Assembly (NCBI GenBank): GCA_920105805.1
Contig: CAKKTI010000145.1
Span: forward strand, 1-45,614
Source: Condylostoma magnum
Lineage: Eukaryota; Ciliophora; Heterotrichea; Heterotrichida; Condylostomatidae
Reading direction: 5' to 3'
DNA: 45,614 nt
Shown in pieces: positions 24,301 to 36,728 of this stretch. Each line of letters opens with the position of its first letter. Position 1 is the first letter of the stretch. Below the pieces are notes generated by a model that was given only the letters and a program-made list of their open reading frames with translations, did no database searches and was not told where the DNA came from. A program made the position numbers and the translations under genes.

Positions 24301-25026
24301 TTAAGGAGACCACAACAGATTATAATCGTAATAATAGGATTAATAATACAAGGAATACCTTACATAATCATATTCCTCACATCCATCCTAAGGCAATTAC
24401 CCCCAATTGCAGTTTAGAATCAAACATTCTGGTTTACAGTCCTTTTTATCCGTTCAACTACACAATTCTGAGCATTTTCCACAATCATCCTTATCATAAT
24501 AGCATTCTAGAGTATTGCAGCTGTCCTAGCAAATTCCATCTCCTATCATTTCAAACTTACAGTCTTCATTACAATAATCGTTACAATCTTCCCCGTCAAA
24601 GTCACACTCGCCATCATAACACTCTAGCTCACAGATTCCATTGTTAATCTACGAAAAAGTACAATTTTCACCGCATAGAGTGTCGTCACAGTCATTCTAG
24701 TCGAATTCATACTCAATGAAAAAGCACGCCTTATCACAAACCCCATCTCCGATTTGTTCCTAAGAGCAAGATTAGCACTTTCCTTGATCAAACCCGCATA
24801 CTTTCAAGTTACAGTTTTAATCACATTCTCGATTTGCAAATTCCGAATACTTGCATCCTGACTAGATGCATTATTAGAAGCATCCTGATTTAACACTGTA
24901 TTCATCAGAGGTATCATAAATGCATTTGTCATTCATGCACTCTATGTCGCAATTTTGATCTCCGCGCTACTCCTCTGTACAACTACAGACTTAAGCGTGA
25001 ACGTTTCATAGGAGAAAAAGCAACAT
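18307..25026 (-). CDS. Complete large surface protein: Notch-like repeats, beta-helix, Cys-rich EGF-like region, multi-pass membrane domain
   Basis: One uninterrupted frame of 2239 residues and the full-length member of the three-gene family. A signal peptide (MLLFLLWNVHA) leads to Lin-12/Notch-like Cys repeats at ~25-380, for example GDGVCDKACFF, DQNDCDDTLC and GDGICQDSC. About 1200 residues of parallel beta-helix repeats follow, with many N-x-S/T sites (ASGIVSIQDL, ENQALVGDGGAIFLDC). Residues ~1670-1780 form a second Cys-rich segment (CEACLKGTYSLS, CEDGYTGLLCHHC). From ~1785 to 2130 there are about seven membrane spans (WISNLILFFIIVVFTLIFYL first), then an acidic cytoplasmic tail (IQDDEEIKEQKV). 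Large surface receptors or adhesins of this layout are common in ciliates, and the ligand is unknown. Codons TAA, TAG and TGA are very frequent. The stop is taken as the TAG after KRSSGSI. Confidence 0.88.
24380..24490 (-). other. Island of near-identity among the three surface-protein genes
   Basis: About 110 bp coding GKCSELCSWTDKKDCKPECL and the following ILNCNWG are almost identical in DNA, including third positions, to 43218-43335 in the right copy and are close to ~2290-2400 in the left copy. Flanking parts of middle and right copies differ at perhaps a quarter of positions or more. This pattern points to gene conversion or very strong DNA-level constraint. Confidence 0.6.
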
Positions 25027-25474
25027 TTTATTATAAGAGTTTGGCAGGAGAGAAATTGATTAAACTACTCATCAACCATTAAAGGCGAATATGCTTGTTT
25101 TAATGGAGTATTGAAGCTTATATAAGTTGGAATGATATAGTAATAAGGCTTAAAAAATTAGTTAAAATGTTCCAATATAATGATTGATTAGATTGATAAA
25201 AATCCTAATTATACGATAGCCCTAGATTTAAAATCTTTTATTAGGTAAGATATCCCATTAAGAAATATAATCTATAAAAAATCAGCTTGTTTAATAATTA
25301 ATATAAAAATATTGCATATTCAATTTATAAGAGTAGACTTGGCATAAATTGGCAGTTCTATAGTATATTGGAATTTTCTAACATAAATTCCCTTCTTCAT
25401 CAACAATTACAGTCTACATAACTTAATTTAATGTATAGGAATCTAAATTAATTTAAATAAAAACACGTACGAAA
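25027..25474. promoter_or_regulatory. Divergent intergenic region
   Basis: 448 bp between the surface-protein start (minus strand) and the thioredoxin/PDI-like start (plus strand). A/T-rich, with no open reading of interest. The first ~20 bp (CAACATTTTATTATAA and neighbours) resemble the same position upstream of the left surface-protein gene; the remainder does not align by eye. Confidence 0.4.
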
Positions 25475-27052
25475 ATGGTATTTTTAGCAGCTCTACTATT
25501 AACCGCCTTAGCATAATAAGAGTGCCAATATCCAAATCTCAGTATACACGATTACATTATTTCATCCGAAAAATAATTGAAAAATTTGATGAACAAGCAC
25601 CCAATAATGTTTCTAGGATTCAGTGCTTAATGGTGCAATCATTGCTGTCGAATTGAAACTCTTTTAGCATAAGTCAAAGAAAAGTTGTCATATGACGATG
25701 AAATTCCTTTGATTCGAATTGACTATGCATCGAATAGCTGGGTGAGCAGTTATGTAAAGGATGTTGATCTTCTTCCTCAAATTTATGGTATAAAGAACAA
25801 GAAATTTTACAGATTTCAAGACAAATAAACTCCTGAGCATGTTTTCAACTTTTTCTAAAGACTTAAAAATCCGATGATTGAGCTTAACAGTAAAGAAGAA
25901 ATTGAAGAATTTATAAAGCCACCTGATTCTAATGAAAATTGGCTTAAAGTAGTAGTATATATCCTAGACGATGATAGAGAGGAGGACAGTCTTTATTATA
26001 ATTATCATCAAACATGCCATGATTTGGTTAATTGGATCAATACTTCAACAGCAGTAGTCACTAATACAAAGCTAATTAAAGAACTTAAAAAGCAAAACTT
26101 TATAATTTACTACGAAACTGTGTAAATATACAGGAGAAATGCAGATACGAAGGAAATTGACTTAGCTTTGAATTACAATGTAGACGAAGTAATCAAGATT
26201 AATGGAGTAAGTCTAATAGATGAGCTAACTCCTTATAATTTCCCTATGTATAAATACACAAATCTTCCTATTCTTATCATGTTTATCAATCCAAATGACG
26301 TTAAATCTGATTTTCACTTAGATATACTCTCAAAAGTAGCCTAAAAGTTTGAGGATAGAGTAAAATTTTCTTGGGTTGATGGAACTTAACCTATTAACAA
26401 ACAACGTAGAAAAGCTTTAGGACTTAACACTGATAAACTGCCAGCTGCTGCCTTTAACTTATTAGAGAACCGAGTACTACCCTTTGATGAAAAATAAGAC
26501 ATAACTACTGATTCCTTACATTCGTTCGTATGGAATTACTTGCAGGGAAAATACAGTGAAAACCCCAATTAAGTGATTCCTTCATACGACGCTTTGATAG
26601 AAGCAGCTTTTGAGGACACTTAAAATATTTCTCTTGATGAATTTAACAACTTAGCCTTTATTGAAGGTTATGATGTAGCTATATTACTCTATGCCTCGTA
26701 GAACTATGAAAAGACTATGGAAGTGGCTCATGAGTTCAATAAGCTTTCTAAAAGATTTACAGAGATGGAGTATTAGTCAATAAAGGTTTATAGATTAGAT
26801 GCTAGCAGAGGAGGAATTCCAAAACATATGAAGGTGGAGCATATGCCAGCCCTCTACCTAATCCCTGCCTTCCATAAAAAGCCTCCTTTTATCTACTACG
26901 AAGGCAGAGGAAAAGTATACGATATGATGCTTTTTATAGAGAAATATGTGGATGTTTACATCGAATTGCCAAATAACCCTCATCTTACAGCTGAAGAGAT
27001 AATTGAGTATAGAAAACAAATGGAAAGAGAGGGTAAAACATCTGAACTTTAG
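25475..27052 (+). CDS. Protein disulfide isomerase-like (thioredoxin-domain) ER protein
   Basis: 525 residues. A clear signal peptide (MVFLAALLLTALAQQ) precedes a thioredoxin domain with FLGFSAQWCNHCCRIETLL; the redox site is CNHC at ~54-57, where PDI has CGHC. Later parts read as thioredoxin-like folds without a Cys pair, and the C-terminal one has the cis-Pro-like block EHMPALYLIPAFHKKPPFIYYEG. The frame meets TAG directly after KTSEL, which resembles a KDEL-type retrieval signal. This makes TAG the natural stop and places the protein in the ER lumen. Reading through TAG would give a tail antisense to MDH. Length and domain layout fit the PDI family, with one active and several inactive domains. 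The MDH gene ends 29 bp downstream on the other strand. Confidence 0.82.
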
Positions 27053-27081
27053 TTATTAAGTCACAATTACTATAAAAATTA

Positions 27082-28065
27082 TTAAATTAAGGTATTCATC
27101 ACTTTATCTCTCTCATCAACTAATTCGTCTCTGGTGATCTCCATCTAAGCTTTACTATACGAGTCTATATTGAGTCCCTGAATAATTTAATAGTCTCCGT
27201 TATAAAGACTGACAGGGAAACTATAGCAAATTCCTTCTTCAATACCATAGCTACCATCACTTAACACAGCCATAGATGTATAATGCCCATCAGGGGTTCC
27301 ATTAACCCAGTCCTGTATATGGTCTACAGCTGCAACGGCAGCTGACATAGCAGAATTCAATTTTCTAGCTTTAATAATCTCCAATCCTCTCCACTGGACA
27401 CTAGAAACAAACTCATTTTTTACCCATTCCTCATCCTGTATAACATCAGCAATCGGTGTTTCATTAATTGTACCGTGATTTATATCAGGATACTAAGTTG
27501 TTGAGTGATTTCCCCAAATAATCACATTTTTAACATCTTCTATATCAACTTACGCTTTATCAGCAATCTAAGCCTACGCTCTGTTTAAGTCAAGTCTGGT
27601 AAGTGCTGTGAAGTTCTTCTTTGGTATTCTTGGTGCAAAATGAGATAAAATAGCACAGTTAGAGTTAGAAGGATTTGATACTACTAGTACTTTAGTAGAT
27701 TATTTTCCTACATCATTCAAAGCTTCTCCTTAATCCTTAAAAATTTACGCGTTTCTTAGTAGATGATCCTTACGTTGCATACCTTCTTGCCTGGGTAGTC
27801 CTCCTAGTAGAATGGCTATGTCTGTTTACTCTAGCATTGCTTTAGGGTCTGAACTATACTTAACATTCTTTATTAAAGGAAAAGCACAGTCCTATAGCTC
27901 CATTGCTATGCCTTTGAGTACTTAATCATTTCTTCCTGATCCTAGTAAGCTAAGCTCAACTTTTGTATTGGGGCCCAACATACGCCCACTTGCAATCATT
28001 GGAAGTATAGAGTAACCAATTTAACCAGCTGCCCCAGACACACAGACCTTTAGTATCTTATTCAT
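27082..28065 (-). CDS. Malate dehydrogenase, cytosolic (MDH1) type with NADP-like coenzyme loop
   Basis: 327 residues, the usual length for MDH1, which interconverts malate and oxaloacetate. The nucleotide loop is VSGAAGQIGYSIL (~9-21). Substrate arginines lie in [15 protein letters not shown], and the catalytic His is in [32 protein letters not shown] and VLSDGSYGI are typical MDH1 blocks. At the end of strand 2, NAD enzymes have an Asp (LLDI), but here residues 41-47 read LGSGRND, close to the LGSERS loop of chloroplast NADP-MDH. NADP(H) use is therefore likely. No N-terminal extension is present. The stop is TAA followed by TAA, and the start lies 129 bp from the divergent VAP gene. Confidence 0.93.
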
Positions 28066-28194
28066 TAAGTATTATTAGTTTTCTAAATACAGGTATCCTT
28101 TATAAATACATCCTGAAGATTCAGTCGAAAATCAAAATGATACTTTTTCCAACTTATTTCTAAAACACTAGTATTTACACTCCAAATTAAATAA

Positions 28195-28836
28195 ATGGCT
28201 TAAGCACTCATAACAACAGATCCTAAAGACACAATAGTTTTCTAATTCAACGAGAAACAGATAGTTGAATCATTTTTGAAGTTAAAATCCTTACAACCCC
28301 GCACTATTCTTTATAAAATCCGTACAACTTCCCCGAATTTCTTCAATGTTTCACCAAGTCAAGGTGAAATTGCTCCGAATGGAGATACGAATATAAAAAT
28401 ATCCCTTCACCCTAAGTAATAAGTATTAGAAGGCAGCCATAAATTTTAGTTATTAGCTGCTGCAGGTGAGAAGGGTGACACAACTCAGAATTTTAAGTGA
28501 GAAAACAATCCCTTGGTAATGATTATTAGACTAAGAGCTCATATAGTAACATAAAATGACCTTAGAAGTTCTTTAAACCCTAGCGAATTCAGCGATGCTA
28601 AATCTGTAATGACAGTTGGTGGTTTTGCAAGCTAGTATAAAGAATCATTACAAAACAATAGCTAGGAAAAAATAGAAAACTTAAAACTGTAATAAGAAAT
28701 CGCTAAGAATAAGAATTTGATTAAATTTGCTAATGATCTGGCCAATATAGGACTTTCTGAGCCTAAGAAAGGTTACTCTAAGCTTATTTTAGGTATATCA
28801 TTCGTAATAGGAGCACTAGTAGGCTACATCTTTTAG
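28195..28836 (+). CDS. VAP-like protein: MSP domain with C-terminal membrane anchor
   Basis: 213 residues. Residues ~1-115 fit the major-sperm-protein fold of VAP proteins (FNEKQIVESFLKLKSLQPRT, KIRTTSPNFFNVSPSQG, NTNIKISLHPK as DTNIKISLHPK). A Gln/Asn-rich helix follows, and the protein ends in a single hydrophobic anchor LILGISFVIGALVGYIF. VAPs are tail-anchored ER proteins that bind FFAT-type motifs at membrane contact sites. Termination is at TAG-TAA right after the anchor, or at TAA-TAA 18 bp later. In either case it precedes the ATG at 28859, since this frame has no TGA until about 100 bp inside the next gene. Confidence 0.82.
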
Positions 28837-28858
28837 TAAAATTTACTTAAATAATAAA

Positions 28859-30538
28859 ATGTCTTGTGCTCGGGCTTAATGTGGAAATTAGATAATTTAA
28901 GGAGAGCCTTGTCCATAGTGTATAGTAACTAATTATTGCTCTAGATAGTGCAGATAATCTGACTGAGAGCAGGGCCATTAACCGCGATGCGGTTAGATTT
29001 AATTACAAGATTACGAAGAGGAAAAAGATCCAATGCTAAGAGTATTGGGAAAAGGAGCATATGGAGAAGTACTCTTAGTGAGACATAAACAAACTAGACA
29101 ACTTTATGCCTTAAAAACTATAGAAAAAGCTACTATTGAAAGACATGTTCCTATGCAGGCTGTTTTAAGAGAAATTAATATATAAAGCTCCTTGAATCAT
29201 AAGCATATTATCAGAATGTATAAGTATTGATAAGATGACTAAAAGTTATACTTGTTGCTGGAGTTTGCTCCTAGGGGGTCTTTGTTTCATGAAGTTAGAC
29301 GTAAAAAAGGACTTACTGAAGAATAAGCTTGGAAATTTTTCACTTAAACTGCTTTGGGAATTAAGTATTTACATGATAACTAAATCGCGCATAGAGACTT
29401 AAAGCCAGAGAATTTGCTACTTGATGATAATGGAGATATAAAAATTGCTGACTTTGGTTGATGTGTATAGGGAAGTGAGCTTAGGAATACTTTTTGTGGA
29501 ACTTTAGATTATATGGCCCCAGAAATGCTATAGTAAAAGCCATACTCCTTTTCTGTTGATATTTGGGCCTTAGGAGTTTTATTATATGAGTTATGCCATG
29601 GCTATGCTCCATTCCGTGCAGCAAAAGATTCAGAAAAATGCAATCAAATCCTATACGCAGATTTAGTATTCAAGCCAAATATCAGCTTATCATACTAAGA
29701 TCTAATAACTAGAGTGCTTAAAAAGGAACCATAAGAGAGATTAGACATGAATGGACTTTTAAGACACTAATGAATCTCTAAATTTATGCCGCATAACGAC
29801 ATAAAAGTAGGCTCTAAGGTAAAATTTAATCAACTTGAAGGAGTGGTAACAAATCTTGAAGGTTATTTAGTAAATGTGCGCTTTACAGGAAATGATATAA
29901 AAATATTAGAAATTAATACAGTAGAAAAACTTCCAGATGAAGGAATAGGCCTCGGACTTCCTCCAGACAGTGGCTAAAAGCAGTCAATAATGCGTAAAGA
30001 AATGTCTCTATTAGGAGAACTTGAAAACTGGTGCAAGGTTCCAGTTCGCCGAGGCCGCAGAAAGGTTTAGGTAGATTTTCCTGTACTTCGGTCAAACTCC
30101 TTAGAAAACAAGAAAAAGCTCCCAGAAAACGAAAAATTTAATGATGATTTTTAACTGTAAGGCAATACAGTAACCCAGGCTCCTTAGTAAAACTAAATTT
30201 CATGTCTTATGTAAGATCACGAGCTTGACGGAATTCTTGCGGCTTAAATTCAGCTGGAAGAGTAGTACTTAGAGTACTAAGACAGAATTACAGTACATAA
30301 GCCTGTGCAGCCGCCTAGCAACCCAAAACCCCGCCAACGTCCAAGCCGTACACATCCGCCAATCATTATATCAGAAAGACTGACCCAAAGTAGAATGGAG
30401 GATCTATAGAGACTAACTTAAGAAATCCAGCCTTAGGAGTTTGCTAAGAGTAGCACCGATGTAAAAAGACCCCAGAGAAATCCTCCAAAGCCTGATAACT
30501 CCTTCTGGGACATATTCTCCTGTCTATCTAGAAATTAG
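28859..30538 (+). CDS. Aurora-like Ser/Thr kinase with N-terminal MYND zinc finger
   Basis: 559 residues. Residues 3-44 form a MYND-type finger: CPQC (18-21), YCSRQC (26-31), SDWEQGH (34-40) and Cys44, plus Cys3/Cys8. The kinase domain spans ~59-308, with [19 protein letters not shown] (~178), ADFGWCVQGS (~199) and CGTLDYMAPEML. DFGW plus CGTLDY is diagnostic of Aurora kinases, which act in mitosis and cilia. The W is TGA and the Q TAG. Residues ~309-365 may form a small beta barrel (VGSKVKFNQLEGVVTNL); the rest is Gln/Pro-rich and ends FWDIFSCLSRN before TAG-TAG. Position 28992-29009 begins GT and ends AG and is a multiple of three, so a short in-frame intron is conceivable. The STIL-like gene starts 33 bp on in the same frame. 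Confidence 0.88.
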
Positions 30539-30571
30539 TAGATATTAACTTTAATCCATTTTAAAATTGCC

Positions 30572-32182
30572 ATGAGTCGACTTGGAGGGATCAACTTTTT
30601 TCCTAATACACAATCGTAATTAGAACAAACTATCAATTTAGAGGCCTCTGAGGCTAATTTGTGGAGTAGATAAGCCCACGGGAAAAGAATAATAGTCAGC
30701 ATGAATAGCATGCTGCCCCAGTTTAAATTTACTAGCGAGGTTTTACAAGAAATGGTGTAAAAGGTGAACAGACATAAAGCAGTATTGTTTTGCTATAAAT
30801 ACTCACCCGAGCATTTTCTAAGTCTAAAAATAATGAGGTATTCCAGCAACAATTAACAGGCGGACTACACAATTAACTGCACTTATTTTGAATAAAGAGA
30901 TGAGCCTAATACTTAACTGCTTTAGAGACTCAAATCTGAGGTATAATAACAGTTTGAAAGATTACTTGAGGAAAATCCTGAGCCACTATAATTCTGCAGA
31001 GCAGTTGTCAATTATACAGTTGAAGCTAATAAAGTATGAGTGAAGTGTGAAGTTATACACCCTTCTGTGGAGTTTTAGTTCACACAAATATCCCCGATTA
31101 AGCTAGTATAGACACCTTTGACCTAGGAATTGATATAGAAAAAGCGTAATTAGAAGTTTTAGAGTGGATTTTTAACTTTAGATCAGGCCAGAAGAGTTGT
31201 TCCTTTATTGAGGTCTGATCCGCTGGTAAGACAGTACCCTATAGTTGGAGTTTGAGTCACGGGGGTTCCAGTGCCCAAATAAGTAGTAAAATACACACCC
31301 CTAATGAACCCTCTAGTATGGGCCTAATGCATAGAGTACCTACAAACTTTAACATTAAAGGAAAAACTGTCCCCGGACCCCAGTAGAAATGTGTTTTTAG
31401 TCGTTAATTTCTCAGATAAGCCAAGATTCTATGAAGCCGGGACTCAAAGTCAACCTCAGTGAAGAGTTTAAACAGCATGGGGGGAATCTAATTATGAAAA
31501 TAGAGAGTTTACACCTATATACATGACTTTCAATAAAGAAGATTCCTCAGCTTCCTTAGATTTCACTGGAATATCAAGCACTACTACCTCCACATGCCAG
31601 TCCCCTAGTTTGAGGTATAGTTAACAAATTTCATAAAAGAGGTACTCTTAGAGTCCATCAGCTAACTCTGCTAGATCGTCTTAAAGATCCCCTAGTACAG
31701 AGAGAATGATCTAGGAGCAGAGTTAAATATTGAAGTAACTTGAGTAGTAAGTAAGGGAACTATAGGCACATGTATTCAGTCAGAATCAAACTATACGAAG
31801 AAGTAACTCTGCTGTGTAATCTCCAAGTTAGAAAGTCAGCATGGGGACTAACACCTCCTAGGATAAATTTGCCACCAATATCAGTTTTAATGAGAAAATC
31901 AAAAATAAGTGTCCTTTACCTAGATATTAGCCTGTATAATTCGAAGGATTTAGGTAAAGTGAGTTCTAGTAGAAATTTATCCCGTAGAAAGCTGCTTAAA
32001 GTGAAAGATAATCTTGCTCATAACCTAAATTAAGCTTTTCACCCTTGCAGCCGTGTTAAGGAGAAACTGAGTAATCAAATGAGTACTCATTTACTATTCC
32101 TAAGATAAGTTATCATAGTGGAAGTGAAAGTTCGGAGGATGATGAGGAAATCGACGCTGTTACAAGAAAATACCTAGTGTAA
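30572..32182 (+). CDS. STIL/Ana2-like centriole assembly protein
   Basis: 536 residues. Around residue 220 the sequence YPIVGVWVTGVPVP, then MNPLVWAQCIEYLQ and NVFLVVNFSDKPRFYEA, resembles the conserved N-terminal domain of STIL (PLVGVWxSGI...FYE), the factor that recruits SAS-6 and is activated by PLK4 in centriole or basal-body duplication. The W of GVW is TGA. A Ser-rich linker leads to a short coiled coil (~380-410, QILKQLEQQVRELQAHVFSQ) comparable in position to the STIL/Ana2 oligomerisation helix. The C-terminus is acidic (SESSEDDEEID). Stop is TAA at 32180 (a second TAA lies at 32189). The spacer to the next ATG is 11 bp. The name rests on one motif block and layout. Confidence 0.6.
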
Positions 32183-32193
32183 TTTATATAAAA

Positions 32194-34035
32194 ATGGATC
32201 TAGGAAATAGCGCGTAGATTTAATGTGTTGATTGAAACTATGACTGCTAATTATTGGTAGTTGTATATAAGGATGAAATATAGATCTAAGATGATGGTAA
32301 TGTTATTACTACAATTGAAAGATAAAGCTAATCTGATGTTGTTTAAATTACTTAATCTACTAAATACACTGCAATTGTATACTCAAATTGCGTTTAGATA
32401 GTAAAGATTGTATCCCCCTATTAAAGTTATGTTATTCCTTTTGATAATGATGAAGTTTTATGCTGTTAGTGGTATAAATTGAATTATAATGTAGTAGGTG
32501 TTTTGACTACTGATCAAATGTTAAGTATATATGATATTTCATACAGCTGCTAAATACCGTTTTATTAGTATTATCTAGAGTTTAATAACTATGAGTAGCC
32601 CACATGGTTTTAATTTACTGGTGCTGGAAATGGGCCAAATTTCATTAATTTTGGAGCCGCTTTTACAACTAATTAGAAAAGAATATATTACATAACTCCA
32701 ATACTAGCTAAGGTTTTTGCAATTGATCATAGTTTTTAGTAATTATAATACCATATTGAGGAGCAAGGTAATCATTATGTACAATAAGAGCCAAGACTAA
32801 AATAATTTTGATATATGCTAAATTAATAAATAACTAATTATGATGAAAATAGGGGAATATTGAATTTTAAAATAAGCAAAAAATTCGTTTAAAGATTTCA
32901 GCCTCATTTAATTGGTCCAATTTATGAACACTAATCATAGGCTTTATAAAAGCTATACTGTATTAATCCAGGGCTACCTTTAGTACTTTGTTCATCTGAT
33001 TACTAAGGGGGCATATATATTACTTGCACGTTTGGAGATATTACCCCATGCTTTGATTAATAGTAAGTCAATACAAGTCTAAGTCTAATCGAGACTATTT
33101 GTACTGATTCCTAAAATCTTATATATCCAGTTGGTCATGAGCTCTATATTTATGCCTAGGATAAGTTTTATAATGTTTAACTGAGATTAGTAGATTAATT
33201 AAAGTAATAATATAAGTAAGGTTTGAAAAATGTAAAGAAGAATGAATCTACGTTTTAAGAAATATTTTAAGTTTCCAATTGTTAACAATTTACTGTGAAA
33301 AGATCTTCAATTGATATATAAAGTATTATCTACGTTTAAAATGGTAAGTTAGCTTATTATGATCTGAACTCAATTGATACAAATATTCAAAGCTGCTTTA
33401 TTTCCTAATAGGTATAGAATTAACAAATCGAGTAAACCTAGAAATTACCATCAAGAAACTTTTAGTTAAAATTGGCCAAACTGGAAAAAAATGATGATGA
33501 ATTGGCTTAATTAGGTCTTCTCTAAGTATTTCAGTAAAAATTAGATTAAGATTGCTTGAATCCATTTTTAAAATCAATTGAAGGATTATCATAAATAATC
33601 GATTAGCAAATGAAATTTCGCAGTGAAATAAATGAAGAAATAGCTTTAAAGCAGGAATGCATAGAAAAGATAGTTAAATAGTATATACCTAAGCTATAAG
33701 ACAGACTTTAATAAATGCAAGTTAATGTTTAGAGTTAATTAAACAGATAATAAAAGATTATTAAAAAAATTCAAACATTAAAACTTCCACTAAGTTAAGA
33801 AGAACTAGCCCTTTTAGATAAATTAACTCAACTACTGCACAAGTGCTAGTAATTAAGGGATTTATCATAGTAGGTAAGGTTTATTCAGTAAGTGACCTAA
33901 TTAAAAAGAGGTATTATAAGTTTAAAGGATCTTAGTATTACACAGAATCCTTAAATTGACTAAAATCTTAATATACTGTAAAATCTATATAGACATCAAA
34001 GACTATCTGAAGTACTAATTAGCTTAGAAATTTAA
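32194..34035 (+). CDS. Beta-propeller plus coiled-coil protein, Nup88-like
   Basis: 613 residues. Residues ~1-410 look like a beta-propeller (VDWNYDCQLLVVVYKDEIQI, QWYKLNYNVVGVLTTDQMLS, CSSDYQGGIYITCTFGD). The remaining ~200 residues are helical and Gln/Leu-rich (QLNRQQKIIKKIQTLKLPLS, LDKLTQLLHKCQQLRDLSQQ). A propeller followed by a C-terminal coiled coil with this helix pattern fits the nucleoporin Nup88, part of the cytoplasmic face of the nuclear pore, but other propeller/coil proteins remain possible. It ends at TAA-TAA, and the CDPK ATG lies 9 bp further in the same reading frame with no TGA between. Confidence 0.6.
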
Positions 34036-34044
34036 TAAATCAAT

Positions 34045-35556
<1,512 letters not shown>

Positions 35557-36375
35557 CTAACTTTTGTCATTATCCTGCAAATACGTAGCTTGAAATAGTG
35601 TTTAACTGGCTTTTAGCACCATTCCCGTATGCATTCTAGTGTCTTCACTTAAATAAAGCCAAGTGCCATTAGTACTACTACGTTTTGTTTCAAAATTTCC
35701 ATCAAATAGTCACCATTTTTAACTCTAATAAGCACAGCAACATTGAATTTTAGATATCAACGGATCTTCTAGTTTTATATTGCAATCTACCCCTCTTCCA
35801 ATTTTAACTACTTGAGTTGATTCCCTGTTAAACGAGAAAATATCTCCCCTATAAGGAATTCCATATACTTTTACATTAATCTCATCCTCATTTTAAATAT
35901 TCATAACCAAAAAGCTTTCTCCTAGATTAAACAAAAAGTTATCTTTGATTTCAATAGAACGATCAATTTTCATAAAAACTCCAAATCCTATTGCAAGATC
36001 CTTTATATAAAACTGCTTATCTGAATTTTTGTAGTAAATCATAAAATGCCTGCCCCTATGCTAATTGCTTAAACTTTTCTCAGATACAGGTATAACAAAG
36101 TCATTTACTATTTTTCCATTATTCTTCTTTTTGCACCCAAAGTAAGTATAGCCATCCCTCATCATTCTTAAAGAATCAACTATACCCTCTGGGAATATAT
36201 GCAGTTCTGTTCCTTTAGTTAAATTTCCAGAGTTGATCACTGATAGGTACATTTTAGGCCCTGTCTATTGAACTAATGGAGGATCATTTTCTATTTGAGG
36301 AGTAAATTTTACATTTGGATCACATTGAAATTCGTTTTAAGGCTAAACACTCTATTCCTTTCTTTCTAATGCCAT
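35557..36375 (-). CDS. Protein with two FHA-type domains
   Basis: 272 residues. The first half (TELHIFPEGIVDSLRMMRDG, then RGRHFMIYYKNSDKQFYIKD and FLFNLGESFLVM) and the second half (VVKIGRGVDCNIKLEDPLIS, then STNGTWLYL) each follow the forkhead-associated pattern; the second has the GR and NGTW signatures. FHA domains bind phosphothreonine peptides, so a signalling adaptor is likely. The start is the ATG of MALERKEQSVQPQ. The stop is taken as the TAG at 35559-35557, directly abutting the CDPK stop; an earlier TAA after MVLKAS is the alternative. One conserved W is TGG and its neighbour TGA. Confidence 0.75.
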
Positions 36376-36728
36376 TTAGTATGCCTAGAGAGAAATTTCA
36401 CTTATATTTGAATTTTTATAATTATCACAGCACAATGCATTTCCCATTACTTAAATTTTATACAGTAAGTTCGGAAATCAGTTTATTGCAATACACATAT
36501 GCATAATAGTTAAATCTAGTAAGTATCATAAATATACAGTTTTACGATCTTTATATCGCGTTACTCTATCAAACAATTCCTTAAGATTTATACAAACAAC
36601 GAATTAAATAAATTAATCTAATAAAACTTTAACATATTATAAACCCTCCCTACTTCCCAACAATATCTTTACAACTAAAATTTTCTCAACATACAAATTG
36701 CTTAAATCTACCATACACCACAAAAAAT
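36376..36728. promoter_or_regulatory. Divergent intergenic region between FHA and lipase genes
   Basis: 353 bp, A/T-rich, between two divergently oriented starts. No recognisable gene, repeat or motif. It presumably holds both promoters. Confidence 0.4.

Noticed and set aside
28859-32182. Aurora kinase and STIL-like protein as one fused protein
   Set aside because: The two are in frame with only TAA/TAG between, but the kinase ends in a compact FWDIFSCLSRN followed by two stops, the spacer is A/T-rich and non-protein-like, and neighbouring junctions show that TAA/TAG do terminate. Kept as a finding, not as the call.
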